A stretch of 64,000 bases of DNA from Luteolibacter yonseiensis (GCF_016595465.1 NZ_JAENIK010000013.1:124001-188000); one strand, 5' to 3'; shown: positions 18,150-26,709, numbered from the stretch's first letter. Notes: a model not told the origin generated them from the letters alone. Program-made: numbers and translations.

Positions 18150-18845
18150 ATCGCTAAGCCACAAAGAGACCAAAACAGGGGTCGTTTCCGCGATATGACG
18201 CGGATCAACGACCGCATCCGTGCCCCGAGAGTTCGCGTCGTGCTCGCCAATGGCGATCAGCTAGGCGTCATGAGTTCGCGCGAAGCACTCATCAAAGCCC
18301 AATCCCTCGGACTCGACCTTGTCGAAATCGCCGGCCAGGTGGACCCACCGGTCTGCAAGATCGTCGATTACGGAAAATACAAATACGAGCAGGCCAAGCT
18401 GAAAAAGCAGAAGTCGAAGAGCGCCACCCGCATGAAGGAAGTGAAATTCCGCGTCGGAACCGGCACGCACGACTACAACATCAAGCTCGGTCGTGCCGAA
18501 GGATTCCTCGACACGAACCACAAGTGCCGTTTCGTCCTGCAGTTCCGTGGTCGTGAAAACGCTCACAAGGATCTCGGATTCGTGGTGCTGAACAAAATCA
18601 TCGAGGATCTCAAGACCATGGCCCAGGTGGACCAGCCCCCGCGTCTGAACGGTCGGGCGGTGGCGATGATCCTTTCCCCCCTTCCCGCGCACCAGCGCAA
18701 GCGCAAGTTCCACCTCTTCCACGGCGAGCTGATGGAAGAAGACGACTTCGAAGACGAAGAGGGTCACGAGGAGGAAGTCCCGGACGACGACGTCCCGGAT
18801 GAAGTGCCTGACGAGGTTCCGGCGGAAGACGCGCCGAAGGCCTGA
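18150..18845 (+). CDS. infC: translation initiation factor IF-3, probable AUC start, acidic tail
   Basis: IF-3 checks start codon and initiator tRNA pairing on the 30S subunit and prevents premature 50S joining. The N-domain motif RINDRIRAPRVRVV and the linker VCKIVDYGKYKYEQ are followed by the C-domain (KEVKFRVGTGTHDYNIKL, FRGRENAHKDLG). The best start is ATC at 18150, giving (M)AKPQRDQNRGRFRD before RIND; the first in-frame ATG downstream (18195) would leave almost no N-terminal extension and a poor ribosome site. Rare AUU/AUC starts underlie IF-3 autoregulation in E. coli and are reported for Myxococcus. The last 35 residues are almost purely acidic (EEDDFEDEEGHEEE, then DEVP repeats), beyond the usual length. 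rpmI/rplT do not follow. Confidence 0.92.
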   Translation: MAKPQRDQNRGRFRDMTRINDRIRAPRVRVVLANGDQLGVMSSREALIKAQSLGLDLVEIAGQVDPPVCKIVDYGKYKYEQAKLKKQKSKSATRMKEVKFRVGTGTHDYNIKLGRAEGFLDTNHKCRFVLQFRGRENAHKDLGFVVLNKIIEDLKTMAQVDQPPRLNGRAVAMILSPLPAHQRKRKFHLFHGELMEEDDFEDEEGHEEEVPDDDVPDEVPDEVPAEDAPKA

Positions 18846-18858
18846 TCCCAAACTCTCC

Positions 18859-18892
18859 GTGGCGGTGGATTCGGTTCCGCCGCCACTTTTTT
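18859..18892 (+). terminator. intrinsic terminator of infC abutting the next start codon
   Basis: Stem GTGGCGG-t-gga / tcc-g-CCGCCAC with a 6-nt loop, then six T (18887-18892). The next gene's ATG is at 18894, so its start lies one base beyond the U tract. Confidence 0.85.
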
Positions 18893-18893
18893 C

Positions 18894-19553
18894 ATGCTCT
18901 ACCTCTTCGACATCGACGGCACCTTGGTGGACACCGGCGGCGCGGGACTGACCGCGCTCGTGGAAGCGACCCGTGAGATCTTCGGCCATGACGGTCCCGA
19001 ACTCGACCTCGCAGGCAGCACGGATCTCGGAATCATCGCGAACATCCACGCGCATTTCGAAATCGAGGTCACACGTGAGCGCATCGACACCTATTTCCAA
19101 GTCTATCTGGACCGCCTTGACTGGAATCTGGCGAACGGAGGACACCCCGGACGTGTGATCGCCGGAGCGACCGAACTGCTGCAACATCTGGCAAAGAAGC
19201 CGGATGCCACGCTCGGTCTGCTCACCGGAAACATTTCCGGAGGTGCTGCGGCGAAGATGCGCCACTACGGTCTTTCCCACTATTTCTCATTCGGTGCCTA
19301 TGGCTCCGACCATGCGGACCGGAACCAGCTCGGCCCCATCGCCCTGGAACGCGCGGCTCTGCACGCGGGGCGGAAGTTCACCGCCGACGAGACCTGGGTC
19401 ATCGGGGACACTCCGAAGGACATCGCCTGCGCGCATGCCGTCGGGGCCCGCTGCCTCGCCGTGGCAACCGGACGCTTTTCCGTTGCGGAGCTCGAAGCTT
19501 GTGGAGCGGACCGGGTGGTCGCGTCGCTGGATCAGGCGCTTGACCTGATCTGA
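18894..19553 (+). CDS. HAD-family phosphohydrolase (phosphoglycolate phosphatase-like)
   Basis: Cytosolic HAD hydrolase of 219 residues. Motif I is DIDGTLVDT at residues 6-14 (nucleophile D6, acid D8), motif II LLTGN near residue 110, and motif III/IV VIGDTPKDIACA near residues 167-178. A four-helix C1 cap lies between motifs I and II, as in phosphoglycolate phosphatases and related enzymes. Substrate cannot be assigned. The start codon directly follows the infC terminator and has no Shine-Dalgarno, so expression depends on read-through or another mechanism. Confidence 0.88.
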   Translation: MLYLFDIDGTLVDTGGAGLTALVEATREIFGHDGPELDLAGSTDLGIIANIHAHFEIEVTRERIDTYFQVYLDRLDWNLANGGHPGRVIAGATELLQHLAKKPDATLGLLTGNISGGAAAKMRHYGLSHYFSFGAYGSDHADRNQLGPIALERAALHAGRKFTADETWVIGDTPKDIACAHAVGARCLAVATGRFSVAELEACGADRVVASLDQALDLI

Positions 19554-19625
19554 CGGCACGGAATTTCCAACAAATTTCAAGCCGTCGGGCTTTCCATCCG
19601 CCATTCCACCTAACAGCATCCGCCG

Positions 19626-20090
19626 ATGGACCTCATCATCGACGAACAAACCGACGCGGATTCCTTGTCCGCCGCCGTGCGGAAAGGCATTCGGGAAAAT
19701 GATCCACCCGATGTCGGAGGTCGTGACTGGCAGCCGCTCAACCTGTCTCTGAGATCCGGAGACGGCACCCTCCTCGGGGGGATTTATGGAGCAACCATGT
19801 GGCGGTGGCTGATGATCGACGGCCTGTGGATCTCTCCCTCGCTGCGGGGACAGGGCTTTGGCCGCAAAATCCTCCTGACGGCGGAATCCACCGCCATCGC
19901 CAGAGGCTGTCTCGGGTCATGGCTCGGCACCTTCGACTTCCAGGCACGGGATTTTTACCAACACCTGGGTTACGAGGTTTTCGCCGAACTTCCTGGCTTT
20001 CCGCCCGGACACACGCACTTCCACCTCCGGAAACATTTCGATCCGGCTCGCGTCAACTCCCGCACTGCGGCGGGCCAGGCGTCTGAATGA
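19626..20090 (+). CDS. GNAT-family N-acetyltransferase
   Basis: Protein of 154 residues. The acetyl-CoA-binding loop is LRGQGFGRKIL near residue 76, after the strand LMIDGLWISPS; the later AxxFYQHLGYEV segment is the second family hallmark. Resembles small-molecule acetyltransferases; the acceptor is unknown. It stands 72 bp after the HAD gene, possibly in the same transcript. Confidence 0.85.
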   Translation: MDLIIDEQTDADSLSAAVRKGIRENDPPDVGGRDWQPLNLSLRSGDGTLLGGIYGATMWRWLMIDGLWISPSLRGQGFGRKILLTAESTAIARGCLGSWLGTFDFQARDFYQHLGYEVFAELPGFPPGHTHFHLRKHFDPARVNSRTAAGQASE

Positions 20091-20131
20091 CGGCGGCTTT
20101 CTCACCTTTTCAGTCCCCTTCGGAAACCTTC

Positions 20132-20280
20132 CGGCATACTCCACCGCGTGAGCGGTGCAGCCCGCGTTCAAGTTCCGGGTTCGAGGTCTTCGTGCCGGGG
20201 CGTCAGAACTGGCTTTGTCCATAGTCCTGTTTACAGGAGCGCCGACCTCTCATAGGCGCACCGCTCACACTTCCATGCCG
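20132..20280. ncRNA. candidate structured RNA or palindromic element
   Basis: Nested complementary arms: cggcat/atgccg (20132-20137, 20275-20280), gtgagcggtgc/gcaccgctcac (11 bp perfect, 20148-20158, 20258-20268), gaggtc/gacctc (20183-20188, 20244-20249) and an apical hairpin tcctg-ttta-cagga. The result is one long rod with internal bubbles, about 150 nt. The architecture recalls 6S RNA, especially read on the minus strand, but diagnostic sequence is lacking. No terminator or promoter is obvious, so strand is undecided. The interval 20091-20332 contains no ORF of interest. Confidence 0.35.
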
Positions 20281-20332
20281 CTTGTTCCGGGGATTGCTTC
20301 CGGGGGAAACCAGCGTGTTACGTAGCCATCTT

Positions 20333-21121
20333 TTAAAACGCGCTTCTCACGAGCCCGCCTTCGGCCCGGATGCACGAGCCATTGATGACAGCGGCCCGCT
20401 GGCTGCAGATGAAGGTCACGATGTCGCCGATCTCCCGGGGATCGATCAGGCGGGAGATCAACGAGCTCGGACGGTTTTCCGACATGAACTTCTGCTCGGC
20501 TTCCTGAGGCGACACACCCGGGAAAACACTCTGCATGAATTTCTCCACGTTTTCCGTCCGTGTCGGCCCCGGCAATACCGAGTTCACGGTAACCTTCGTG
20601 CCCTTCGTCAGTTCCGCAAGAGCACGGGAAATGCCGAGCTGCATGGTCTTGGTCGCGCTGTAGTGCGCCATCTCCGGTGCCGGACTGACACCGGACTCGC
20701 TGGAGATGAACACCACCCTTCCCTCCCCGCGTTCCAGCATCCCCGCCAGATAATGCCGCGCCAGACGCACGCCGCTCATGATGTTCACCTCGATGAGCCG
20801 GTGCCACGCCTCATCCGTCTCCTCAAAAAATCCCACCGCCTCATAAATCCCCAGATTGTTCACGAGGATGTCCACGCTCGGCAACTCTTGGATGGTTTTC
20901 TCACAACCTTCCGCAGTGCCGTTGTCCGCCGCCAGCGGGACGAGGTCCGCATCCGGCACGCTCGCGCGGATCTCGGCGATGGCTTTTTCCACACTGGCCG
21001 TAGTCCGGCCGTTGACGATCACACTGGCGCCCTCCGCCGCAAGCGAGCGGGCGATTTCCTGGCCGATCCCTCCGGAAGCGGCGGTGACAAGGGCGGTTTT
21101 GTATTTAAGATCGAGATTCAT
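20333..21121 (-). CDS. SDR-family NAD(P)-dependent oxidoreductase
   Basis: Short-chain dehydrogenase/reductase of 262 residues. The cofactor-binding TAASGGIGQEIA (about 13-24) and NNLG (near 88) are followed by catalytic Ser in FISSESGVSP (near 142) and YSATK (near 157). The mid-protein VNSVLPGPTRTENV segment is typical of the 3-oxoacyl-ACP reductase-like branch. Sequence alone does not give the substrate. Monocistronic; the stop is about 50 bp from the structured element. Confidence 0.9.
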   Translation of the reverse strand: MNLDLKYKTALVTAASGGIGQEIARSLAAEGASVIVNGRTTASVEKAIAEIRASVPDADLVPLAADNGTAEGCEKTIQELPSVDILVNNLGIYEAVGFFEETDEAWHRLIEVNIMSGVRLARHYLAGMLERGEGRVVFISSESGVSPAPEMAHYSATKTMQLGISRALAELTKGTKVTVNSVLPGPTRTENVEKFMQSVFPGVSPQEAEQKFMSENRPSSLISRLIDPREIGDIVTFICSQRAAVINGSCIRAEGGLVRSAF

Positions 21122-21213
21122 GATTGGGTGCGGAATTTTGGATGGATTCTGGCGATGACAACCCCAAAAAATTTGAGGTCGCGAGCCACGTGCGGAGTTA
21201 ACAAATCAACACC

Positions 21214-21657
21214 ATGAGAACAAACTCTTTCCTATTCCTCGTTTCCACCCTTCTCGCCGGGCTTTCCTCCGCCGGCGAAGTCCTGCTTCACAACGGCCCG
21301 ACCGTTTCCACACCCGTGTCATCCATGGAATCTCCGGAAAAAACCTCCAAAGAATTGGAATTCATCAAACAATTCTTCATCGACACCGGATTACTCGAAA
21401 AACTTCCCCCGGCCATCGACACCACAGCATCCGCACCACTCGGCGCGATCCGGGCGATCGAGCTGGCGGGCAAATCCGACGATCTGGACAAAAGCAGGGC
21501 CTTTGTTGTCAAGCGGCTGGAATTCCTGACCACCGCCACAGCGAAACGCGTGGATTTCTACCTCGTCGAAATGCAGGTCAACGGCTCCACCGAGCACCGC
21601 ATCGTGCTGATGGATGGTACGGTTCTCAAACCACGGCTGAAGAACGTAGGAAAATAA
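21214..21657 (+). CDS. small secreted protein of unknown function
   Basis: Protein of 147 residues with a clear signal peptide (MRTNSFLFLVSTLLAGLSSAG). The mature part is charged, with no cysteines, and ends in a strand-rich segment (KRVDFYLVEMQVNG then HRIVLMDGTVLKPR). I do not recognise a family. It is divergent from the SDR gene with 92 bp between. Confidence 0.65.
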   Translation: MRTNSFLFLVSTLLAGLSSAGEVLLHNGPTVSTPVSSMESPEKTSKELEFIKQFFIDTGLLEKLPPAIDTTASAPLGAIRAIELAGKSDDLDKSRAFVVKRLEFLTTATAKRVDFYLVEMQVNGSTEHRIVLMDGTVLKPRLKNVGK

Positions 21658-21678
21658 TCTTCATGATCACTTCACCTC

Positions 21679-21996
21679 TCACAATCCTGGGTCACCACAG
21701 CAAGTAGGTTCATACCTGAGATAGACCAAGTAATTGAGATGCTGTGGCATCTCGGGAAAAGGCATCGTCACGATTTCCTCCTCGATAGTGGCCGGTTCCG
21801 GAAAGTCTGCGGTGATTGCGGTGCCAGCCATCCGCATCAATTCGAAGTCATTCTCCGTCGCATCAACATCAAAAACGCATCTCCAAAAAATCAGGCCTCC
21901 GTCCTTTTGAATGGATGCCGCTCGTAAACACGGCGGAACATGCCCCAATAAGGCATTCTGGGCAGAGAGCCTCAAGTGAACAGATTCATCGCTCAT
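21679..21996 (-). CDS. small conserved cytosolic protein
   Basis: Protein of 105 residues if started at MSDESVHL; an upstream ATG at 22026 would overlap the neighbouring stop. The pattern LRLSAQNALLGHVPPCLRAASI, then IFWRCVFDVDATENDFELM, ITADFP and EEEIVTMPFPE, LVYLRYE resembles a widespread family of small uncharacterised proteins seen near toxin/immunity loci and elsewhere. It follows the DUF1287 gene by 26 bp on the same strand. Function unknown. Confidence 0.6.
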   Translation of the reverse strand: MSDESVHLRLSAQNALLGHVPPCLRAASIQKDGGLIFWRCVFDVDATENDFELMRMAGTAITADFPEPATIEEEIVTMPFPEMPQHLNYLVYLRYEPTCCGDPGL

Positions 21997-22022
21997 CCTT
22001 GTTTGTCGCAAGTTAACACCCC

Positions 22023-22598
22023 TCACTTCACCCGATAATGTCCCGTCAGCGGGTAACCGAACAGACAGTCCTCCTCCTTTGCCCCCATGCCGATGTTGTG
22101 GATGACGAGCGGCACGCCCGCATCCGTCTTTTTATCGCTCACCAGCATGATGTGTGGCAGATTCGGAGGCACGGTGCAGGTGACGATGTCTCCGGGCAGG
22201 AATTTCGCGGGGTCCTTGTCCTTGCCAAGCGGGACATCATACCCCTTGCGCTTGAAATAGGTCCGCAGGTTCGGCACGCGGCGGTGGTCGATGTTCTTGT
22301 CCGTTTTCGACAAGCCCCAGTTTTTCGGATAGGCGGAGAAATTCGCACGCATGTCCTGATTGACGAGTTGTTGGAGATCCTTCGCCAGCGCGTCGCGCAT
22401 CGCGCGGATGATCACGTCCGTGCAGACTCCCCGGTCGGCAGGGACATCTCCATTCGGGAAATCGAGCGTCCGGTACATGGGGTCATAGTATTGCGTCACA
22501 CCGACCTGCTTGCGCGCGGAGGTGACGAGCTTCTCACCCGTCTGGGCAGGGAGTGAGGTGGCCGCCAGAAGAAACAGGAGCGAAAATTTCGCGAGCAT
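22023..22598 (-). CDS. DUF1287 domain secreted protein
   Basis: Exported protein of 191 residues; the start at 22598 yields a short signal peptide (MLAKFSLLFLLAATSLPAQ). The DUF1287 features are present: TQYYDPMYRTLDFPNGDVPADRGVCTDV, which contains the likely nucleophilic Cys of an NlpC/P60-like fold, then FLPGDIVTC and PHIMLVSDK with the second-half His, and GHYRVK at the end. Related proteins are presumed peptidase- or amidase-like, acting in the periplasm. Activity is not established. Confidence 0.8.
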   Translation of the reverse strand: MLAKFSLLFLLAATSLPAQTGEKLVTSARKQVGVTQYYDPMYRTLDFPNGDVPADRGVCTDVIIRAMRDALAKDLQQLVNQDMRANFSAYPKNWGLSKTDKNIDHRRVPNLRTYFKRKGYDVPLGKDKDPAKFLPGDIVTCTVPPNLPHIMLVSDKKTDAGVPLVIHNIGMGAKEEDCLFGYPLTGHYRVK

Positions 22599-22766
22599 TC
22601 CCACACCTAACCCCACCCGTAGGAAAACACCAGAAGATTGCGGAATTCCCGAAACACCGGAATTCTCTTATTCTCCGCCTTTTAGCGGTCGGAAAATCCG
22701 CCCGTCGATTCCCCGGATCAAAACCCGGTCTTGCCCCGGCGTGGAGGAAAGTGGAATCTCCACCAT

Positions 22767-23897
22767 ATGAGCCAAGACGTTGTTTCCCTTCTCCAGCAAC
22801 TCGTCCGCATTCCTTCCGTAAATCCCGACAACGCGCCGGGTACCGAGCAGATCGGCGAGGAGACGCTCGCCATCTTCCTATCCGGCTGGCTGGAATCCAT
22901 CGGCGCGGAGGTGGTGCTGGAGGAAATCAAGCCCGGCCGCCCGAACCTGATCGCCCGCTTCGCCCCGCTGGATGGCAGACCGCGTATCTTGTTGGGCCCC
23001 CATCTCGACACCGTGGGGGTGGGCGGCATGACCATCGAGCCGTTCAGCGGTGAAAACCGTGACGGCCGGATCTGGGGACGGGGTTCTTCCGACACAAAAG
23101 GTCCCATGGCGGCGATGCTCTGGGCGCTGCACGAGCACCGCGAGATCCTGGCGGATCTGCCGGTCGCGGTGGATTTCGTCGCCTTCATGGGTGAGGAGTC
23201 GGGCCAGTGGGGTTCCATCGATTTCGCGAAACGTCACGGTTCCCACTATTCCTTCGCGCTGGTCGGCGAGCCGACCTCCCTGCAGGTCGTCCACGTCACG
23301 AAGGGCTCGCTCTGGGCCACCCTTCGCGCGACTGGCAAAGCCGCCCACAGTTCGCAACCCGAGCGTGGGGAGAACGCCATCCTCAAGCTCACCCGCGCGC
23401 TGGATCTGCTGGACCACCATCTTGGCAAAAAACTCGCCACCTTCACCCACCCCGTGCTCGGCCACTCGACGATGAACGTCGGCATGATCCGCGGCGGGGC
23501 GCGGCCGAACATCGTGCCGGATCTGGCGGAAGCCGAAATCGACATCCGCATCACTCCGGCGCTCGCGGCGGCCGGAGGAGCTTTGAAACTGCTCCAGGAG
23601 ACCATCGAGTTCCACGAACTGCCGGTTGAAATCGTGAAACCCCACGAAAATCCGCCGATGGATACCTCCGCCGATCATCCGATGATCCAGGCCCTGCTCG
23701 CCACGGACTCCGGGACGCGGCTCGCGGGCGCGCCTTGGTTTTCGGATGCCGCACATCTTTCCAACGGTGGCATCCCCAGCATCTGCATCGGTCCCGGTTC
23801 AATCGACCAGGCGCACACCATCGACGAATTCATCGACATCTCCGCCCTCGAGGAAGGTGCGGATTTCTTCTACGCCTTCATCGCCGGGCTGAAATGA
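22767..23897 (+). CDS. M20-family metallopeptidase (ArgE/DapE-like)
   Basis: Cytosolic dinuclear zinc hydrolase of 376 residues. Metal-binding and catalytic motifs: GPHLDTVGVGG (His, catalytic Asp), GRGSSDTKGPMAAML (bridging Asp), FMGEESGQWGS (catalytic and metal Glu), then VGEPTS. The smaller dimerisation domain lies around residues 180-290. Family members deacylate N-acetylornithine, succinyl-diaminopimelate or dipeptides; the exact substrate is not readable. The ATG at 22767 is the first in frame; an upstream TTG would add an unconserved leader. Confidence 0.88.
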   Translation: MSQDVVSLLQQLVRIPSVNPDNAPGTEQIGEETLAIFLSGWLESIGAEVVLEEIKPGRPNLIARFAPLDGRPRILLGPHLDTVGVGGMTIEPFSGENRDGRIWGRGSSDTKGPMAAMLWALHEHREILADLPVAVDFVAFMGEESGQWGSIDFAKRHGSHYSFALVGEPTSLQVVHVTKGSLWATLRATGKAAHSSQPERGENAILKLTRALDLLDHHLGKKLATFTHPVLGHSTMNVGMIRGGARPNIVPDLAEAEIDIRITPALAAAGGALKLLQETIEFHELPVEIVKPHENPPMDTSADHPMIQALLATDSGTRLAGAPWFSDAAHLSNGGIPSICIGPGSIDQAHTIDEFIDISALEEGADFFYAFIAGLK

Positions 23898-23945
23898 CGG
23901 GTAAGCTCCCGGTTGCACCGTCCGAAATGCCCGCTACGATCCGCC

Positions 23946-24947
23946 ATGCCCTTTTCCTGTAAGAACGGCCGCTGCGAGACCCCGCGCTGGATGCGGAATG
24001 TCCTGCTCGCCGCCGGACTTTACCACATCCTGTTCGCCGTCTGGGCGATCTTCTGGCCGTGCCTGTGGTTCGACTGGATCGGCATCGAGCATCCGAACCA
24101 CCCGCTGCTCTGGCAGGGCATCGGATTCATGCTTGGCGTCTTCGGCATCGCTCTGGTGCTGGCATCGAAAAGCCCGATGCGGAACTGGAGGATCGTGCTC
24201 ACCGGCTTATTGAAATTCACGCTCGGCATCGTCGGTTTCGTCACACCGATTGTGGAAAACAAGATCCATCTGCGCTCGGTATGGATGCTTTTCGTGGACG
24301 ACCTCATCTGGTGGGCCCCCTTCGCGGTCATCCTGTGGGCCTGCGTCCGCGCGCATACCGGTGTCCCTCCGACGCGGTCGGAACCTTACTCCGTCGAAGA
24401 GGCGGCGGAAAACTATCAACTGTCCGACGGCAGGACGCTCGCCCAGGCGTCTGAAAACAAACTGCTGGCCATGGTCTTCCTCCGTCACTTCGGCTGCACC
24501 TTCACCCGCCAGATCCTGCGCGGACTCGAGGAAATCGAACGGGAAGCCACCGAGCATGGCGCGGATCTGGTGCTCGTCCACATGCTTCAGAGCGGCAAGG
24601 AAACCGCGTATCTGCGGGAGGATGGAGGCATCTCGCGGATCGCCGATCCCCGCTGCGAACTCTATCGCGCGTTCGGCCTGGGCAAGGGAGGCTTCCTCGA
24701 ACTCTTCGGCCCGCAGGTCTGGTGGCGCGGCGCCATCTCGATCTTCAAGGGCTGCGGCATGGGCCACCTCGCGGGCGACGGTTTGCAAATGCCCGGCGCG
24801 TTCCTTTTCCGTGATGGAAAGATCATCTCCTCACAGCGCGCGCGCTCGGCATCGGACCTTCCGGATCTGCCACAACTTTTCAAAGCCCTCCCGGCCCGCA
24901 ACACCGGCGCGTCTTCCGGATTCCCCCTCCCGCCGGAGCTGACATGA
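23946..24947 (+). CDS. four-helix membrane domain fused to AhpC/TSA-type thioredoxin fold
   Basis: Protein of 333 residues. Residues 16-135 hold about four hydrophobic helices (LLAAGLYHILFAVWAIFWP, LLWQGIGFMLGVFGIALVLA and two more). Residues 150-320 resemble the AhpC/TSA antioxidant (SelL-like peroxiredoxin) family: LAMVFLRHFGCTFTRQIL, then a later GDGLQMPGAFLFRDGKII strand pair. The redox centre is C184-x-x-T187, so the second Cys/Sec of the usual CxxC is missing. The fusion would place a redox domain at the cytoplasmic membrane face. The last 4 bp (ATGA) overlap the next gene. Confidence 0.75.
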   Translation: MPFSCKNGRCETPRWMRNVLLAAGLYHILFAVWAIFWPCLWFDWIGIEHPNHPLLWQGIGFMLGVFGIALVLASKSPMRNWRIVLTGLLKFTLGIVGFVTPIVENKIHLRSVWMLFVDDLIWWAPFAVILWACVRAHTGVPPTRSEPYSVEEAAENYQLSDGRTLAQASENKLLAMVFLRHFGCTFTRQILRGLEEIEREATEHGADLVLVHMLQSGKETAYLREDGGISRIADPRCELYRAFGLGKGGFLELFGPQVWWRGAISIFKGCGMGHLAGDGLQMPGAFLFRDGKIISSQRARSASDLPDLPQLFKALPARNTGASSGFPLPPELT

Positions 24948-25663
24948 GTTCCGCACGCCATCTCGTCCGCCTGTTGGTTCTCGTTGCCGTGTGCCTGCTC
25001 ACCTCATGCATCGACGGCCACGAGGAGATCTGGCTGAACGCGGATGGCAGCGGCAGGGCGGATGTCACCTACACCCTGCCCGCCGTCGCCGCCAGATTCC
25101 AAGGCGGAGCGGAAGGAGTGGAAAAACTGCTGGCGAAATTCCTCCGGGATGCTCCGGGTCTCACGTCTTCCAGCCACGAGGTGGTCACAGATGGGGATCG
25201 CTTGAAAATCCGGGTGAAAGCCTCGTTCGACTCCGCCCTGGAGCTGAGAGAAATTTCAAGGAGCGATCCGATGAAGAAACTCCCCTCCTCCGCAAATGGA
25301 CTTGCGGGGAAGGTGCGCGTCTCCCGTCACGGATGGGCGCTGGATTTCTCGCGCACCATCTCCGCCGGCAACGCTCTGCCCGGATCATCCCTGCTGCCCG
25401 CATCACAGTTCAAGGACCGGCGGTTGACCTATATCCTGCATCTGCCGCAAGCCCCTATCCTTACCAATGCCATGCGGACGGAAAACGGAGGGCGGACGCT
25501 GATATGGGACCAGCCGTTGGCAGCGGCGGTCAAGACGCCCTTCACCATCCAATTCAAATCCAGGATCCCCGTTCCCACGTGGATCTACCTCTCCGCGGGA
25601 GCCGCCGCGCTGGTCATCGGTTCGGCCGGGATGTTCGCCTTGCGCGGATTCCGGAAGACCTGA
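24944..25663 (+). CDS. lipoprotein with C-terminal membrane helix
   Basis: Protein of 239 residues. The signal peptide ends in lipobox LLTSC (Cys near residue 22), followed by a mature region beginning with IDGHEEIWLNADGSGRADVTYTLP. A hydrophobic helix near residues 215-235 (WIYLSAGAAALVIGSAGMFAL) and a short basic tail end it. It probably is attached at both ends. No family recognised. Its ATG overlaps the stop of the preceding redox fusion gene by 4 bp, so the two are translationally coupled. Confidence 0.7.
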   Translation: MSSARHLVRLLVLVAVCLLTSCIDGHEEIWLNADGSGRADVTYTLPAVAARFQGGAEGVEKLLAKFLRDAPGLTSSSHEVVTDGDRLKIRVKASFDSALELREISRSDPMKKLPSSANGLAGKVRVSRHGWALDFSRTISAGNALPGSSLLPASQFKDRRLTYILHLPQAPILTNAMRTENGGRTLIWDQPLAAAVKTPFTIQFKSRIPVPTWIYLSAGAAALVIGSAGMFALRGFRKT

Positions 25664-25749
25664 ACCTTTCCATTGCCACAGGAAGACACGCTCCTCCGCA
25701 TCTCTGGACAACCGCCGTGATCCTGCTTTAGTGCGTTAACAGCAAAGCC

Positions 25750-26709
25750 ATGTCCGCCGCATTCAAAGATTACTATGAAACCCTCGGCGTTCCGCGCGAC
25801 GCCAGCACCGCCGACATCAAGAAGGCCTTCCGCAAGCTCGCGCGGACCCACCACCCGGACGTGGCCGCGGACAAGAAGGCCGCCGAAGAGAAATTCAAGG
25901 AAATCAACGAAGCGAACGAGGTCCTGAGCGATCCCGAGAAGCGCAAAAAATACGACGAACTCGGCTCGAACTGGGACAACCCGCAGGCCGGTGCCCGGCA
26001 GTCCCATCAAGACGCGCCGGGTGGTCCCGGCCAGGAGTTCAACTTCGGCGGCACCGGTTTCAGCGATTTCTTCGAGCAATATTTCAGCGGTGCGAGCCGT
26101 TACGGATTTCCTGAAACAGGAGCACCCCACACCGGACAAAGACAGCGCCGGGGCAGCGACATCGAGGGCGACATCCTCGTCACGCTGGAAGAAGTCATGC
26201 ACGGAGCGGTCCGCCCGATATCCCTGCAGACGACCGATCCCCGCACCGGCCGTACCGAGACACAATCGTTCCAGGTCCGCATCCCCACCGGGGTCATCGA
26301 TGGCAAACGCATCCGCGTCCCGGGCCAGGGCGAACCCGGCAGCGGCGGTGCGGAAGCCGGAGACCTCTACCTGCGCGTCCGCCACGCCGCCCATCCGGAT
26401 TTCCACACCGAGGGGCACGACCTCTACTACGACCTCGATCTCGCTCCGTGGGAAGCCGTGCTGGGCACCGAACTCACCGTCCCCACGCTTGATGGGTCCA
26501 TCAAGCTCCGCATCCCCGCAGGCAGCGAGAACGGCCAGCAGCTCCGCGTCCGGGGCCGTGGGCTGCCAAAAGGAAAAACCGGCGAACGTGGCGACTATCA
26601 TGCCACCATCACCGTCCATCTGCCCACCCGATCCACCGCGGAGGAACGAGAACTATGGGAAAAGCTCCGCGCCGCCTCGTCCTTCAACCCACGCAACCCC
26701 TCCGCCTGA
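25750..26709 (+). CDS. cbpA: DnaJ-like co-chaperone CbpA
   Basis: Class II J-protein of 319 residues. The J domain covers residues 1-75 with HPD at 35-37, followed by a Gly/Phe-rich linker (GQEFNFGGTGFSDFFEQYF). No zinc-finger domain is present. Two C-terminal beta domains carry LYLRVRHAAHPDFHTEGHDLYYDLDL, cut here to the core, and the PWEAVLGTELTVPTLDG stretch. It stimulates DnaK ATPase and binds clients. The next gene, cbpM, overlaps its stop (TGATG), matching the known cbpA-cbpM pair. Confidence 0.92.
   Translation: MSAAFKDYYETLGVPRDASTADIKKAFRKLARTHHPDVAADKKAAEEKFKEINEANEVLSDPEKRKKYDELGSNWDNPQAGARQSHQDAPGGPGQEFNFGGTGFSDFFEQYFSGASRYGFPETGAPHTGQRQRRGSDIEGDILVTLEEVMHGAVRPISLQTTDPRTGRTETQSFQVRIPTGVIDGKRIRVPGQGEPGSGGAEAGDLYLRVRHAAHPDFHTEGHDLYYDLDLAPWEAVLGTELTVPTLDGSIKLRIPAGSENGQQLRVRGRGLPKGKTGERGDYHATITVHLPTRSTAEERELWEKLRAASSFNPRNPSA

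Noticed and set aside
20171..20190. GGTTCGAG resembling a tRNA T-loop
   Set aside because: No matching T-stem, acceptor stem or anticodon arm; it is part of the nested hairpin element.
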